Source: Echinometra lucunter (taxonomy: Eukaryota; Echinodermata; Echinoidea; Camarodonta; Echinometridae). From it: a stretch of DNA of 64,000 nucleotides. The stretch spans positions 5,587,802 to 5,651,801 of the forward strand of contig CM057162.1 of the NCBI GenBank assembly GCA_029962745.1. The letters are read 5' to 3'. The position numbers were made by a program, and so were the translations under genes. Below, in pieces: positions 36,501-51,500 of the stretch (position 1 is its first letter; every line of letters starts with the position of its first letter). Below the pieces are notes generated by a model. The model was given only the letters and a program-made list of their open reading frames with translations, was not told the DNA's origin and searched no databases.

Positions 36501-39500
36501 ATCTTAACTCGAGAATATTTTTCTGAAAATTTGAATAATAACAATAATTTAAATTCCCTATTTTCTTCAATCTGGATTGGCTTCATGTCATTTTTTTCAT
36601 TTTAAATACTTAATCATTACCACATGAGACAAAAGATATATTTTGTATCACAGGAAGGACGGGAGAAAGTTACATGCACAGCAGACAAAACTGTGTTTTT
36701 GGAAATAACATGACAGTCATATTGCGAAGAGTAGTCCTTTTGAAATAATGAAGAGGCTTACGAATAATCTTTCAAATTAACAAAAATTCTATATATTTTT
36801 AAAATGCGTTAGTTTGTATAGGAGTGACATTGTATGGTTTGATCTTAATTTCATTTTTGTTTTCTTCTTAATCTTATTTCACAATTCCTTTTCAAATAAA
36901 CAACATGGGAGTTCTCAGTCAGATATCAATTCTTCTTCCTTTATCTTTGAATCTTTAATCCATTTTTTCCGTCGCCGCAAACAGGCCCGCTTCTACCTCA
37001 ATAATCATGTTTCTTTTGTTATCTTTCCTATCCTTATAATTACTGATGTGGTATAAGTGTTTTAGGTTCCTACGTTAGCAATTCGATAACTATATTTTTT
37101 CGGTACACGATTTTCCCTTTCTCTTTCTATTTTTTTCTTAAATCTTAGTAGTTATTTCTATTGTTTTCTCTCAATTTCTTTTTACCCATTTTCCTTCCTT
37201 TTTATTCACTTATTTTGCTCTGTTTATTTTTCATGAAATATTGCTAGAAGGGGTTCGCAATCAGATTAAAGTTTCGGCCAATTCAACTCCGAGCTTTTAC
37301 AGGCTTCATTTTTCTTCATTCTCTTCTTGTTACCTGAATGAACAAAGAATAAAGAACCGTTTCAGCATGGCCACTGCATCTCTTCCCATCTGTTCCCCTT
37401 TCACTCTAATTTCCCTTCCCCCTTTATCCCCCCCCCCCATCGTCCACCAGCTCTCTCTACTCCTTTCCCCTTATTTTCAGTCTTTTTCCATTTCCATATT
37501 ATTTTGTCCTCCCTCTCCCGTTGATTGTCGATCCTAAATTTCTTCCCCTCTCAACTTTTCTGTTTTTTTCTCTATTTCAACTGTTTTTCTGCATATTTTT
37601 GTTCACCCTTCCCCTTCTTCCATCCCAATATTATTTTCTTATTTCTCTCTGTTTCCCCTTGATTTTTCCCCTATGACTTCTTAGTTTTCTTTTTCTTTTC
37701 ACTTTCGCTCTTGGTCCCGCTTCTTTAAAACAAGGAGATAAAAAAGTTAAGAGACAATATGTTATCCCGGAGAAATGGTTGCCCGTCCAAAAATTGAAGA
37801 AACTATCAAAAACATTTTCTAATAAATCTTTCATCAATCTACGCGTAATAGTGTCAAGCTGTTCCGGTCATATTTATTTTATCATTCTATTTCCTTCTGT
37901 TTTTTTTTTTATTTTGGAAAGGGGGGAGGGGGGCTCCCGACACTTGTTTCAGATGCGAGTAATAATGAATATTACAAATTGACTTGAATCCTGCGAATGG
38001 CTTGGGCCTACGAAACGAAAATGTGTGGAATCTTATTTTCCCACCTAAAATATCATGAATTGACTCTCTTCCAATTGCAAAAAAGAGGTTTTCATGGTTA
38101 TTGCAGCAAATTCGAAAGATCAATAACGATTTATGAAACGTGCGTGATGTTTTATTAAGCTACCGTGGCTTTTATGAATGCACCAGAACTTCCATTACAG
38201 ACAAGATAGATGCGAACCACAGTTCAGAACAGAGACCCGAACTCTCCGACAGTCAATATGAAGGCACGCATTTTTTGGTCGTAGAGGGAGCTATTTAGAA
38301 TAGATTCTTCGGTCTTTCGACAGAAATTAAGACTTGCAGGAAAGACGAACAAAAGAACGGTGGCATCAATGGGCCTTTGATGGCGGCCGTTCCTTTGAAG
38401 AGAAGGGAACGTTGAGCGGGAAAGCCGAAGGGAAAACCCGGATGCAGTAAGAACGCTAAAGAACGGTGCATGGACTTTTGACAAGCTGCCTTATGATATA
38501 GTCTTCTTTGTACTAACATGCCGGGGATACAGAAGGCTCTTCGTATTGTAAATACAGGTCAAAAACATTGTGCGTAAAGTTCCATAAACAAACTATGCAA
38601 GCAACATGCAAGCCATATTTTTCGCAAAAGCTTCCTGAATCGGTCGGTTAAGCACGATTTTTTTTCAAGAAGTCTGATTATAATTACTCAGTTATTACCA
38701 CAAGAGACAAAAGATATTTTTTTTTATCGCAGAACAGTGTTTTTTTTAGAAATAATATGACGGTCATATTGCCAGATATCACTTTGCCCTATCAGCTTAT
38801 GATTTAGCCTTCTTTGTATTAACATGCCGGGGATACAGAAGGCTCTTCGTATTGTAAATACAGGTAAAGACACTCTGCACAAATTTCCGTACAAAACCAA
38901 TGCACGCAAGAGGCAAGTCATATTTTTTCACAAAAGCTTCTTGAATCGGTCGGTTAATCACGAATAGGTGGTGCCTTTATTAACAATTATTATATTGAAA
39001 GAGAATCAGACATAATTGTAAATAGTGGCTCGGTATAACTTTTGTGTATTCTGTAAAAGTCCAAAGTGCATGTTTTTCATGGTTATAAATTGAACATCAA
39101 ATTCTCCGTCATGACGACACAGTGCTTGTCGAGTTATAAACAGAGAACTTTACCTTTTTCTTCACATACTTCCTTCACCTTAAGCTAAAGGGAACTCCCC
39201 TTTCGGTACAACATGTTATTTCAATGAATTTTACTTTGTATAAATCAATGGCTAATATTCAATGATAGTATCTGGTGAAAGAATACTGACAATTATAAAA
39301 AAAAAAATGCGTATGAAGTATATCGGTAGATTGTGAGCAATGCTTAGATTGGGTTAATTTTTGCGAAAGTAGCAGCCTCGAGGTGTATTGTCCTTTTTTT
39401 CAAGTCGAATATTCATCGTGATTTAATGTTAGTGATTTATCATAGCATTAAAAGATATTCATGTGCAAACATGATTACGATGTACACTGAATATGACGAT

Positions 39501-42500
39501 GTGCATGTATATATTACGGGGTATATAATAGGAGTAAAAAAAAAATCTCGCACTTACTACACTAAATGCACTAAATACATCTCGAAACATTCAAAGCAAA
39601 TATGATTGTAGGGTAATTACCCAAATAGCATCCGAAGGATAACTTTCCTCTTACGAGTCCTTCTAAACAGTAAAAACGTTTTATACAACCTAATTTACTA
39701 CATGAACTGATCAGCTATTGTTTAAAAGTTTAAACAGTTGTTCAAACTTTTAAACACCAATGTTCAATTTTAATATCTATTGTTCAAAAAAATTGAACAT
39801 GGTTGTTTAACTTTTTAAACAATTAACACTTGTTTAAACTTTTAACAAATACCTGATCGGTTCATATTGTAAACCAGGTTGTATAAAATTTATACAAGTT
39901 GTTTAAGTTTCATTTTTACTGTGTAGGACAATAATCATTCCCTGACACTTAACACACCCTGTCAGTTGACACCCACCCCCTCCCCCGACGACTGAATACC
40001 CTAGGCCGAAGGATAAATGTTCTGGGGAGGTAAATGTTGACATGGTTAGGCGGATGTCGGGGGGGGGGGGGGGAGGGGGAGAATTAAAAATTCTCCTGAC
40101 ATGGATGATTTTATTTTTACATATTGCATGTGTCACAAAAGGGCTATATTTCTCAAATAAGCTATCAAATGTCCCCTTTGTATTTTTTTTCGCTCTCTTC
40201 CCACGCCATGAGCAGGAAGATCCACCCTTCGACCAAAGACAGGTATGTTGATCATTTCTCTTTAATGTCTTACCATCACAAAACAGTTTTTTCTTTTTGT
40301 CCACCCAAATTCAAAGTTACATTTACCACACCAAATTCTATACTAAATTGGATGAGTCCACCGGCGTCAATCCACTTTGAGGAGTGGGGGTGGGGGATGA
40401 TCGACTTTTTAGCCGATTTTTTTGCTGTCGAACTCATATTTAAGTATAAACACACGCCCTCACCCACCTGCACAGACCCTCCTTACACAGATTTTAATTT
40501 CTATCTTGTGAGCGAGCCAAAAATAACCACTTTCCTGGTTTTCAATCGCATTTTTAAATGAAAACTTTGAAAATACGACGAGCGAGCGAAGCGAGCGAGC
40601 CATAAATATTAATTTTTCTGTTTTTCAATCAGATTTTCAAATAGAAATTCTAAAATATGATGGGTGTTTACGACAGATTAATAAAAATTATATCTAAAGA
40701 TTAATTCAAATATCATTTCTGCCTTAAGAAGTGAGGGGAGGGGGATATTCGTACACGCCATTCCGCCCTCTCAAAAAATTGGGGGGGGGGGGAATATATC
40801 CACCATCCCCCGGGATTTACGCCAGTGGATGAGTCGCAAATATAAACAGTTGTTATCAAGCAATTCAGTTATGCCTTATTTTTTGTTTTTTATATGATTA
40901 ATGATTTGAGTTAAATTATATTTATTATTAAAGTTAATCAAATGTGTTTTAGATACTCCCTTTCATAATTTTCGTGTCATACCTGTATGTTCATAATTTA
41001 GATTTAATTTAAATGATGAATATAGAGGTATGACACGAAAATTTTAAATTTAATTGCTTTTGCCTCGCCGTGTAAATACAAATTCACCCTTTCGAATAAT
41101 GTACCTCACCGTGTTTTCACTAATCATACCTCATGCATGTTATTTCTTGGTCAGTGAAAAGCATGATTTTCCTTTTTATTTATCCTAATTCCTTGTTTGA
41201 TGTGTCATCCACACATGAAACCGTTAACATTCACGTTATAACAAAAACCAGAGCCAATAACAACAGAAGGAGCTACCTCGGAATCAAGGAGTGCAGGTAT
41301 TTTTTCCCTGAATAACTTTAAATAACTTAACTTAAGAATACTGTTCTGAAAATGTGAATTAATTTCAAGTTGAATTTCTTTATTCTGTTCTTCGTATAGA
41401 GTGGATTAATTTTAATGTTTCGAGTTGATTAAAGCTTTCACCAGGTCTGTTTGTATATATCCAGTTATTACCACATGCAGGGAATGATGACAAGACAAAA
41501 GATATATGTGAACCACGGGAGAGCAGTGAAAGTCCCGTGTACAGCCAAAAAAAAAACAACAACAACAAAAAACAAACCCCCCCCCCCCAAAAAAAACACA
41601 ATGTGTTTGTGAAAATAGACGCAGATGTATCGCATGGAAGTCATATTTCGAAGGGCACTCCTTTCCAAATAATGAAAAGGCTTATGAATTATTTTAAAAC
41701 TTGCTAAGAAATCTTTCTTTTCTATAAATACATTAGTTTTAATATAGGAGGTATAAAATGATAATTCACATCCGTGGTTTTGGTCTCTAATTATCTCTCA
41801 ATATCATGAGTAGGGTTGTCCTGTATGTTTTTTTTTTAATCCTAATAATATTAATCGCTTGTTTGTTGTTGTATGATCTTCTTACGACACCTTCACCATT
41901 CCCTACTAACAAAACCAGAACCAATTATAACAGAAGGAACTACTTCGGAACCAAGCAGCGAAGGTATTCTTTTTCAAGATATTTGAATATCTTAACTCGA
42001 GAATATTTTTCTGAAAATTTGAATAATAACAATAATTTAAATTCCCTATTTTCTTCAATCTGGATTGGCTTCATGTCATTTTTTTCATTTTAAATACTTA
42101 ATCATTACCACATGAGACAAAAGATATATTTTGTATCACAGGAAGGACGGGAGAAAGTTACATGCACAGCAGACAAAACTGTGTTTTTGGAAATAACATG
42201 ACAGTCATTTTGCGAAGAGTAGTCCTTTTGAAATAATGAAGAGGCTTACGAATAATCTTTCAAATTAACAAAAATTCTATATATTTTTTAAATGCATTAG
42301 TTTGTATAGGAGTGACATTGTATGGTTTGATCTTAATTTCATTTTTGTTTTCTTCTTAATCTTATTTCACAATTCCTTTTCAAATAAACAACATGGGAGT
42401 TCTCAGTCAGATATCACTTCGCCTTATGATATAGTCTTCTTTGTACTAACATGCCGGGGATACAGAAGGCTCTTCGTATTGTAAATACAGGTCAAAAACA

Positions 42501-45500
42501 TTGTGCGTAAAGTTCCATAAACAAACTATGCAAGCAACATGCAAGCCATATTTTTCGCAAAAGCTTCCTGAATCGGTCGGTTAAGCACGATTTTTTTTCA
42601 AGAAGTCTGATTATAATTACTCAGTTATTACCACAAGAGACAAAAGATATTTTTTTTATCGCAGAACAGTGTTTTTTTTAGAAATAATATGACGGTCATA
42701 TTGCCAGATATCACTTTGCCCTATCAGCTTATGATTTAGCCTTCTTTGTATTAACATGCCGGGGATACAGAAGGCTCTTCGTATTGTAAATACAGGTAAA
42801 GACACTCTGCACAAATTTCCGTACAAAACCAATGCACGCAAGAGGCAAGTCATATTTTTTCACAAAAGCTTCTTGAATCGGTCGGTTAATCACGAATAGG
42901 TGGTGCCTTTATTAACAATTATTATATTGAAAGAGAATCAGACATAATTGTAAATAGTGGCTCGGTATAACTTTTGTGTATTCTGTAAAAGTCCAAAGTG
43001 CATGTTTTTCATGGTTATAAATTGAATATCAAATTCTCCGTCATGACGACACAGTGCTTGTCGAGTTATAAACAGAGAACTTGACCTTTTTCTTCATATA
43101 CTTCCTTCACCTTAAGCTAAAGGGAACTCCCCTTTCGGTACAACATGTTATTTCAATGAATTTTACTTTGTATAAATCAATGGCTAATATTCAATGATAG
43201 TATCTGGTGAAAGAATACTGACAATTATAAAAAAAAAAAATGCGTATGAAGTATATCGGTAGATTGTGAGCAATGCTTAGATTGGGTTAATTTTTGCGAA
43301 AGTAGCAGCCTCGAGGTGTATTGTCCTTTTTTTCAAGTCGAATATTCATCGTGATTTAATATTAGTGATTTATCATAGCATTAAAAGATATTCATGTGCA
43401 AACATGATTACGATGTACACTGAATATGACGATGTGCATGTATATATTACGGGGTATATAATAGGAGTAAAAAAAAAAATCTCGCACTTACTACACTAAA
43501 TGCACTAAATACATCTCGAAACATTCAAAGCAAATATGATTGTAGGGTAATTACCCAAATAGCATCCGAAGGATAACTTTCCTCTTACGAGTCCTTCTAA
43601 ACAGTAAAAACGTTTTATACAACCTAATTTACTACATGAACTGATCAGCTATTGTTTAAAAGTTTAAACAGTTGTTCAAAGTTTTAAACACCAATGTTCA
43701 ATTTTGATATCTATTGTTCAAAAAAATTGAACATGGTTGTTTAACTTTTTAAACAATTAACACTTGTTTAAACTTTTAACAAATACCTGATCGGTTCATA
43801 TTGTAAACCAGGTTGTATAAAATTTATACAAGTTGTTTAATTTTCATTTTTACTGTGTAGGACAATAATCATTCCCTGACACTTAACACTCCCTGTCAGT
43901 TGACACCCACCCCCTCCCCCGACGACTGAATACCCTAGGCCGAAGGATAAATGTTCTGGGGAGGTAAATGTTGACATGGTTAGGCGGATGTCGGGGGGGG
44001 GGGAGGGGGAGAATTAAAAATTCTCCTGACATGGATGATTTTATTTTTACATATTGCATGTGTCACAAAAGGGCTATATTTCTCAAATAAGCTATCAAAT
44101 GTCCCCTTTGTATTTTTTTTTCGCTCTCTTCCCACGCCATGAGCAGGAAGATCCACCCTTCGACCAAAGACAGGTATGTTGATCATTTCTCTTTAATGTC
44201 TTACCATCACAAAACAGTTTTTTCTTTTTGTCCACCCAAATTCAAAGTTACATTTACCACACCAAATTCTATACTAAATTGGATGAGTCCACCGGCGTCA
44301 ATCCACTTTGAGGAGTGGGGGTGGGGGATGATCGACTCTTTTGCCGATTTTTTTGCTGTCGAACTCATATTTAAGTATAAACACACGCCCTCACCCACCT
44401 GCACAGACCCTCCTTACACAGATTTTAATTTCTATCTTGTGAGCGAGCCAAAAATAACCACTTTCCTGGTTTTCAATCGCATTTTTAAATGAAAACTTTG
44501 AAAATATGACGAGCGAGCGAAGCGAGCGAGCCATAAATAATAATTTTTCTGTTTTTCAATCAGATTTTCAAATAGAAATTCTAAAATATGATGGGTGTTT
44601 ACGACAGATTAATAAAAATTATATCTAAAGATTAATTCAAATATCATTTCTGCCTTAAGAAGTGAGGGGAGGGGGATATTCGTACACGCCATTCCGCCCT
44701 CTCAAAAAATTGGGGGGGGGGGGGAATATATCCCCCATCCCCCGGGATTTACGCCAGTGGATGAGTCGCAAATATAAACAGTTGTTATCAAGCAATTCAG
44801 TTATGCCTTATTTTTTGTTTTTTATATGATTAATGATTTGAGTTAAATTATATTTATTATTAAAGTTAATCAAATGTGTTTTAGATACTCCCTTTCATAA
44901 TTTTCGTGTCATACCTGTATGTTCATAATTTAGATTTAATTTAAATGATGAATATAGAGGTATGACACGAAAATTTTAAATTTAATTGCTTTTGCCTCGC
45001 CGTGTAAATACAAATTCACCCTTTCGAATAATGTACCTCACCGTGTTTTCACTAATCATACCTCATGCATGTTATTTCTTGGTCAGTGAAAAGCATGATT
45101 TTCCTTTTTATTTATCCTAATTCCTTGTTTGATGTGTCATCCACACATGAAACCGTTAACATTCACGTTATAACAAAAACCAGAGCCAATAACAACAGAA
45201 GGAGCTACCTCGGAATCAAGGAGTGCAGGTATTTTTTCCCTGAATAACTTTAAATAACTTAACTTAAGAATACTGTTCTGAAAATGTGAATTAATTTCAA
45301 GTTGAATTTCCTTATTCTGTTCTTCGTATAGAGTGGATTAATTTTAATGTTTCGAGTTGATTAAAGCTTTCACCAGGTCTGTTTGTATATATCCAGTTAT
45401 TACCACATGCAGGGAATGATGACAAGACAAAAGATATATGTGAACCACGGGAGAGCAGTGAAAGTCCCGTGTACAGCCAAAAAAAAAAAACAACAACAAC

Positions 45501-48500
45501 AAAAAACAACCCCCCCCCAAAAAAAAAAACACAATGTGTTTGTGAAAATAGACGCAGATGTATCGCATGGAAGTCATATTTCGAAGGGCACTCCTTTCCA
45601 AATAATGAAAAGGCTTATGAATTATTTTAAAACTTGCTAAGAAATCTTTCTTTTCTATAAATACATTAGTTTTAATATAGGAGGTATAAAATGATAATTC
45701 ACATCCGTGGTTTTGGTCTCTAATTATCTCTCAATATCATGAGTAGGGTTGTCCTGTATGTTTTTTTTTTAATCCTAATAATATTAATCGCTTGTTTGTT
45801 TGTTGTATGATCTTCTTACGACACCTTTACCATTCCCTACTAACAAAACCAGAACCAATTATAACAGAAGGAACTACTTCGGAACCAAGCAGCGAAGGTA
45901 TTCTTTTTCAAGATATTTGAATATCTTAACTCGAGAATATTTTTCTGAAAATTTGAATAATAACAATAATTTAAATTCCCTATTTTCTTCAATCTGGATT
46001 GGCTTCATGTCATTTTTTTCATTTTAAATACTTAATCATTACCACATGAGACAAAAGATATATTTTGTATCACAGGAAGGACGGGAGAAAGTTACATGCA
46101 CAGCAGACAAAACTGTGTTTTTGGAAATAACATGACAGTCATATTGCGAAGAGTAGTCCTTTTGAAATAATGAAGAGGCTTACGAATAATCTTTCAAATT
46201 AACAAAAATTCTATATATTTTTTAAATGCATTAGTTTGTATAGGAGTGACATTGTATGGTTTGATCTTAATTTCATTTTTGTTTTCTTCTTAATCTTATT
46301 TCACAATTCCTTTTCAAATAAACAACATGGGAGTTCTCAGTCAGATATCACTTCGCCTTATGATATAGTCTTCTTTGTACTAACATGCCGGGGATACAGA
46401 AGGCTCTTCGTATTGTAAATACAGGTCAAAAACATTGTGCGTAAAGTTCCATAAACAAACTATGCAAGCAACATGCAAGCCATATTTTTCGCAAAAGCTT
46501 CTTGAATCGGTCGGTTAATCACGAATAGGTGGTGCCTTTATTAACAATTATTACATTGAAAGAGAATCAGACATAATTGTAAATAGTGACTCGGTATACC
46601 TTTTTGTGTATTCTGTAAAAGTCCAAAGTGCATGTTTTCATGGCATGGTTATAAATTGAATATCAAATTCTCCGTCATCACGACACAGTGCTTGTCGAGC
46701 TATAAACAGAGAACTTGACCTTTTTGTTCATATACTTCCTTCCCTTCACCTTAAGCTAAAGGGAACTCCCCTTTCGGTACAACATGTTATTTCAATGAAT
46801 TTTACTTTGTATAAATCAATGGCTAATATTCAATGATAGTATCTGGTGAAAGAATACTGACAATTATAAAAGAGAATTATATCGGTAGATTGTGAGCATT
46901 ACTTAGATTAGTTTTTTTCCCCCCAAGTGTATTTCATAAAACTACCAAAAGCCTTAACTATTAATGTTCCAAAATCTTATAGAGCCATCTCCAGCTTCGT
47001 GTACCTGTGATGGTTTGAGTTCTGGAGCGTCTGCAGGCATTGCAGTCTTAGCCATCCTGTTGGCTGGGTCTATCATCATCAATGTTATTCAATTCATCGT
47101 GTGGAGGAGACATGCAACAAGATCAGGTAGACACCGTCTTGTAGTATGTACCCCAAAGTTTGCAATGCCAGTTTGCATAACTGAAACCCTATCCCACCTT
47201 TAAGATCACAATCAATATAACTGGATTTATCATGTTTATTTAGGCAATCAAACTTGTCCTCTGCTGATTAGAGGGGAAGTACATACTTTGTAATAATTTT
47301 ATTCGTGTTAAGCAGAAGAGTGAAGCAGAAGAGTGCATTCAATTACCACATTGTTCACCTGTTATCATTAAATGTTGTAAGTAGACGAATTCCACCAACT
47401 TGTATACCACTAACTGTTACCTTAGGTAGCAACGATATAACGTTTTAATAATTTCCTATGATAATTATTTCACAACGAAAATTCAAGATGAATTGATCAG
47501 CTTTAATTAACTTTTTACCAAAGCTTTGATGTTTTGTTGTTGATTAACATGTCAACTACCACAAAGAAATTCTAAGAGATTTAGTTTTTCTTTTACACAG
47601 ACAAGAATGGGTCACAGAAAGTTACTTCCAGGTTAGCACTTTACGATTGTTTATTGTTTTAGTAGGAAGAGTCTGAAAAACTACTTGAACACTGACGTTT
47701 TCTAAACTAAATGCTAATAATTATGTTGCAATGGGTTTTTTTTTCTGAATGCAACCTTCGAATTCCGTTACTCACCGTGAAATTCTTATTTTATTTTAGA
47801 AATAATAATACTCATAATGTATAAGAATAAATTGTAAGGCGCCAAATTCATTTGATAATCAGTTAATTATAAAAGCGCAAAGGATGAATAACATAAAATA
47901 AAATAAACAGACAAAGGTGCAAAGGGTGGGATAAGGAATTGAAAGGTATTGGTAATCAGTTATAGGCCAAATTAAACAGATACTTTTAAAGATCATTTTT
48001 TAACACTTCAACTGAACTGATATATATACAAACATACATATATACACACTTAAGTTTCTCCCATATCATCCATCCTGTAGGACATAATATCTGATATTAC
48101 TGAATTAGCCTCACTTGACATCAGAGCAACCTGAGTAAATGTTTTATTTTTCAGTAATGTGAGAGGCGATGGCTCCAAAGAGGCCAACGACAACATGGCA
48201 TATGAGATGACAGAGAGTGGAGATAAAGGTAGGAACAAAATATCAGGATAATAGACACTTAAATCAAGTGTGAATCACATGTTTCGTGCATGCATAATAA
48301 AGTGTTTTCACAGCATATCACATGCAGACGTTGATAAAATATCAAGGATGTGATCTGTACCTGAAGGTATTTGAACCAATAATATATTTTTAAATGGATA
48401 ATTATGCAGCGTAAAGGTCGTGATACATAGCATAGGCGATAAGGGAAATATATTTTACAATCAGTTTAAAGTAAATTTGATAATTAAATATGTTAAATAT

Positions 48501-51500
48501 GTAATATAAGAGATATTTCTGCGCAAAGTTGAGAAGAAAAATGTTCCAAAGCGATTGAACATGATCAATACTTCATTCTGTATACTTGCTTGCAGTGTAA
48601 TCATACTGTAACTGTATCATTTCAAATACAGTTTATGGTCTATTCTTTTAAAACTTTCCTCTTTGATGAAGCCTAGCAGCTATGTGCCGAAATGAACGAT
48701 AAATATGCTGAATTGTTGATGTGTTCAATTGTAAGTATCATTTGATAATAAAATTAAGTTTATTTAGCACTTAATAATCAACATTTAATTCTTATGTTTC
48801 CATTACATAGCATACACAGCTCTAAAGCTCAGTTCATCAGGAACTTCTCGCTCTGCAACCATTGACTCTGAGAACGTGACTTTTTTCACCAGACTTGGGT
48901 CTATTGGACGGGGAGACTTCGGGGCTGTCTGGAAGGGAGAGTTCCGCTCAAACCAGGGACGAACAGCAGTTGCTATCAGACAGATTCCTGGTGAGGTTTA
49001 AAACAAAAACAAATAAACAAAACAAAATATTATACAAATAAAATTAAAACGAAAACAAATACAAAGATATTGGGCGCAGTCCGAATCGACATCCATGCAG
49101 GTGGTAGGTGTTACATACAGTTCAATTTTAAAAGATAAGAAGAAATTTAAGAAATAAATGTTCATTTATTTTATTTCTTTCAGTGAATGAATGGTCGTGC
49201 CCACTGAAGAAAAAATCACAAACATGTAATTACCTTGATCATTATGAAAAAATATTTACGCATTCAACCCACATCTTTCTTGAAGATTTCCGGGTTCCTC
49301 TTACAACTCTATCAAGCGGTGGAACAGCAGTCTTTCGAAACTGAAAGCAAAGTCCAGTGATATTAAAAATAATATTTTTTTTTTCAGATCATGTGTCAAA
49401 ATCAACCAACGTGCTTCAATCTGTCAAGGTTCTCTGTGAGTTATCAGATCAGCCGAATGTCGTCAGATGTATGGGATTCTGCCAAGAACAAAGTAAGATA
49501 ATGTCACTATGCTAGGGAGCATGATGGTATATTGATGAAAACATGTGACGATCAAAAATATAAACGAAAGCCCTATGGTTATTCTTTCCTTGATGCATAC
49601 ATCTGATAGTTTTAAGTTAATTGTCTCGCTCAGACCAACGGTTACTGTTCTCAACTGACTATTATCATTTTTATCGTTTTCATTATCTGTGCTATTGTTT
49701 ACACTATGTTATGGTAAATCACCATTCAAAAGGGTGGAGAAGTGACTACATTTTCAGAAATGGTATAACAATTTGATGATGTTGGATTCAAAACAATTAA
49801 GGTTGGAATCCAGTATGAATAGTGTTGAATCCAGTATGTTCAAAGTTTGAATCTACCATTTTGAAGATGTCAAGCCTCCACCCATTTAAATGATGATTCA
49901 GTATTTTAGAGTGTAAACAAGCACAGGATATATTTCTGCAATCTGCAAATGAACGTAGAGCCAGGTAAACGTTTCCTTTTGTAAACGACATGATTAGGTT
50001 GGACACAAGCTTACTTCTGGTAATCGTGTCATATTCAAGGATTGTTAACTTCAGTTTTTGGCTAACAATTAAGGGAATGATTGTCTGTAGAAAAAATACA
50101 TTTTCCCCCCAGAAAAGCACGAACCTATTATTTTGATTATGATTGGACAAGTGTGCCATTCTTTTCATGGAAACATTGTCAATTTCTTCATCAAGGAGCC
50201 AGCAATATTTTTCTTCCAATGGCATTCTGTGTACGGGGGAGGAGAGGGGAGGATACAGTAAATTTACGAAGAAAAACACAAGAAAAGTGAAAGTTCTTTT
50301 ATCACTATTTCACCACTCAAAATGGTTCATCAAAATGATAACAAAATCTTAACCAAGTATGGGGTGTGCTCTCTAGTAATCCTTTTGGGTATCTACTGCC
50401 TGAAAATAATTTTCTTTTTGAATGAAATTTCCAGATAACTGATGAAATAAAACTAACCAACTCTGTGGTAAATTTTACAAACTACTGGTGCAGCTCCCAT
50501 ACACCAATCGGGACCTACATTTTATGGTGGGTTCGGTGAAAATTGATAAATCATTACATTCGATTTACATTTGCATGATTTGCCTAATGTTTATTATCCA
50601 GTTATTAGACAAAATCGCCAATTGTCAACACGGGGAATCAGGAAAGATCGAAGATAGACCGCCAGCTAAAACCTTTCATTACGCCAGTTGTTGGACGAGA
50701 TAACTTCAACCCGGGGAATCGGGATAGATCGAAGGGCCGTTATAGACCACCAGCTAAAACCTTTCATTACGCCCTGAAACATTATCTTTAATTTTATTAT
50801 GTAATTTGATGATGTTTAAACGAAATACGTTCTTAAATCATAAAAGCAAGAACAACATCATGACCAAACAACTTCATTTACGATGAAAACACAAATAATA
50901 TTATGACAATAATAATGATTATCACTGATCCACATAAGACATACTATCATAGAAATAATCCACACCAATTTTCATTTCAGAAGTGATCTTTGGAGTTATT
51001 GATTATGTACATAAAAAGAAATGACGGGTGTCCCCTCCGCTTTGCATATTCAGTAATCCTCCGTCGCATTCTCCTTTTTTTAATTGCTTAATATTATCAT
51101 CAAATGCTAAAGATTAAATGTCAAGTCAAGTTTGACATTTACAAATTTGTTATAAACCCTGAACCGGCAACCGTAATTTCCTGTATAGGAAATTATGTTT
51201 CCGGTTAAGGGTGTAACAATTAAAAACAACTGGTTTTGTTTTTAATCGACGTCGATTAAAAACAAAAACAGTTGTTTTGTCTAGTTGGACCAAGAAAGTA
51301 TTTTTATAGATAAACTGATGTAATGATAATGTGTAATTACCATTTAAATGTTCTTTTTACGTTGTGGCGCATATGAAAGAGATTTCCTCTGAGCAAATAC
51401 ACATTTTGACTCCAGCAGATGACACGAACCCAGTCCATGCACGCGGGGGCTTGGGACTTTTTTTTTAGAGAAAGGATGGTCGTCAAACAGTGATGTTTTA

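Larger units (their letters stand above)
33176..46890 (+). repeat. Tandem array of about 3.9-kb stalk-exon units in intron 4 of gene B
   Basis: Unit starts (TTTTCAAGAAGTCTGATTAT) recur at about 33176, 38665 and 42597, and a partial copy begins near 46501 and fades by about 46890. Units 2 and 3 are near-identical and about 3.9 kb each. Unit 1 is 5489 bases because of an extra segment (36929-38487). Each unit contains the 255-bp foldback, a 77-bp hairpin, poly-G tracts, and candidate mini-exons of 27, 45 and 45 nt in that order. Confidence 0.9.
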
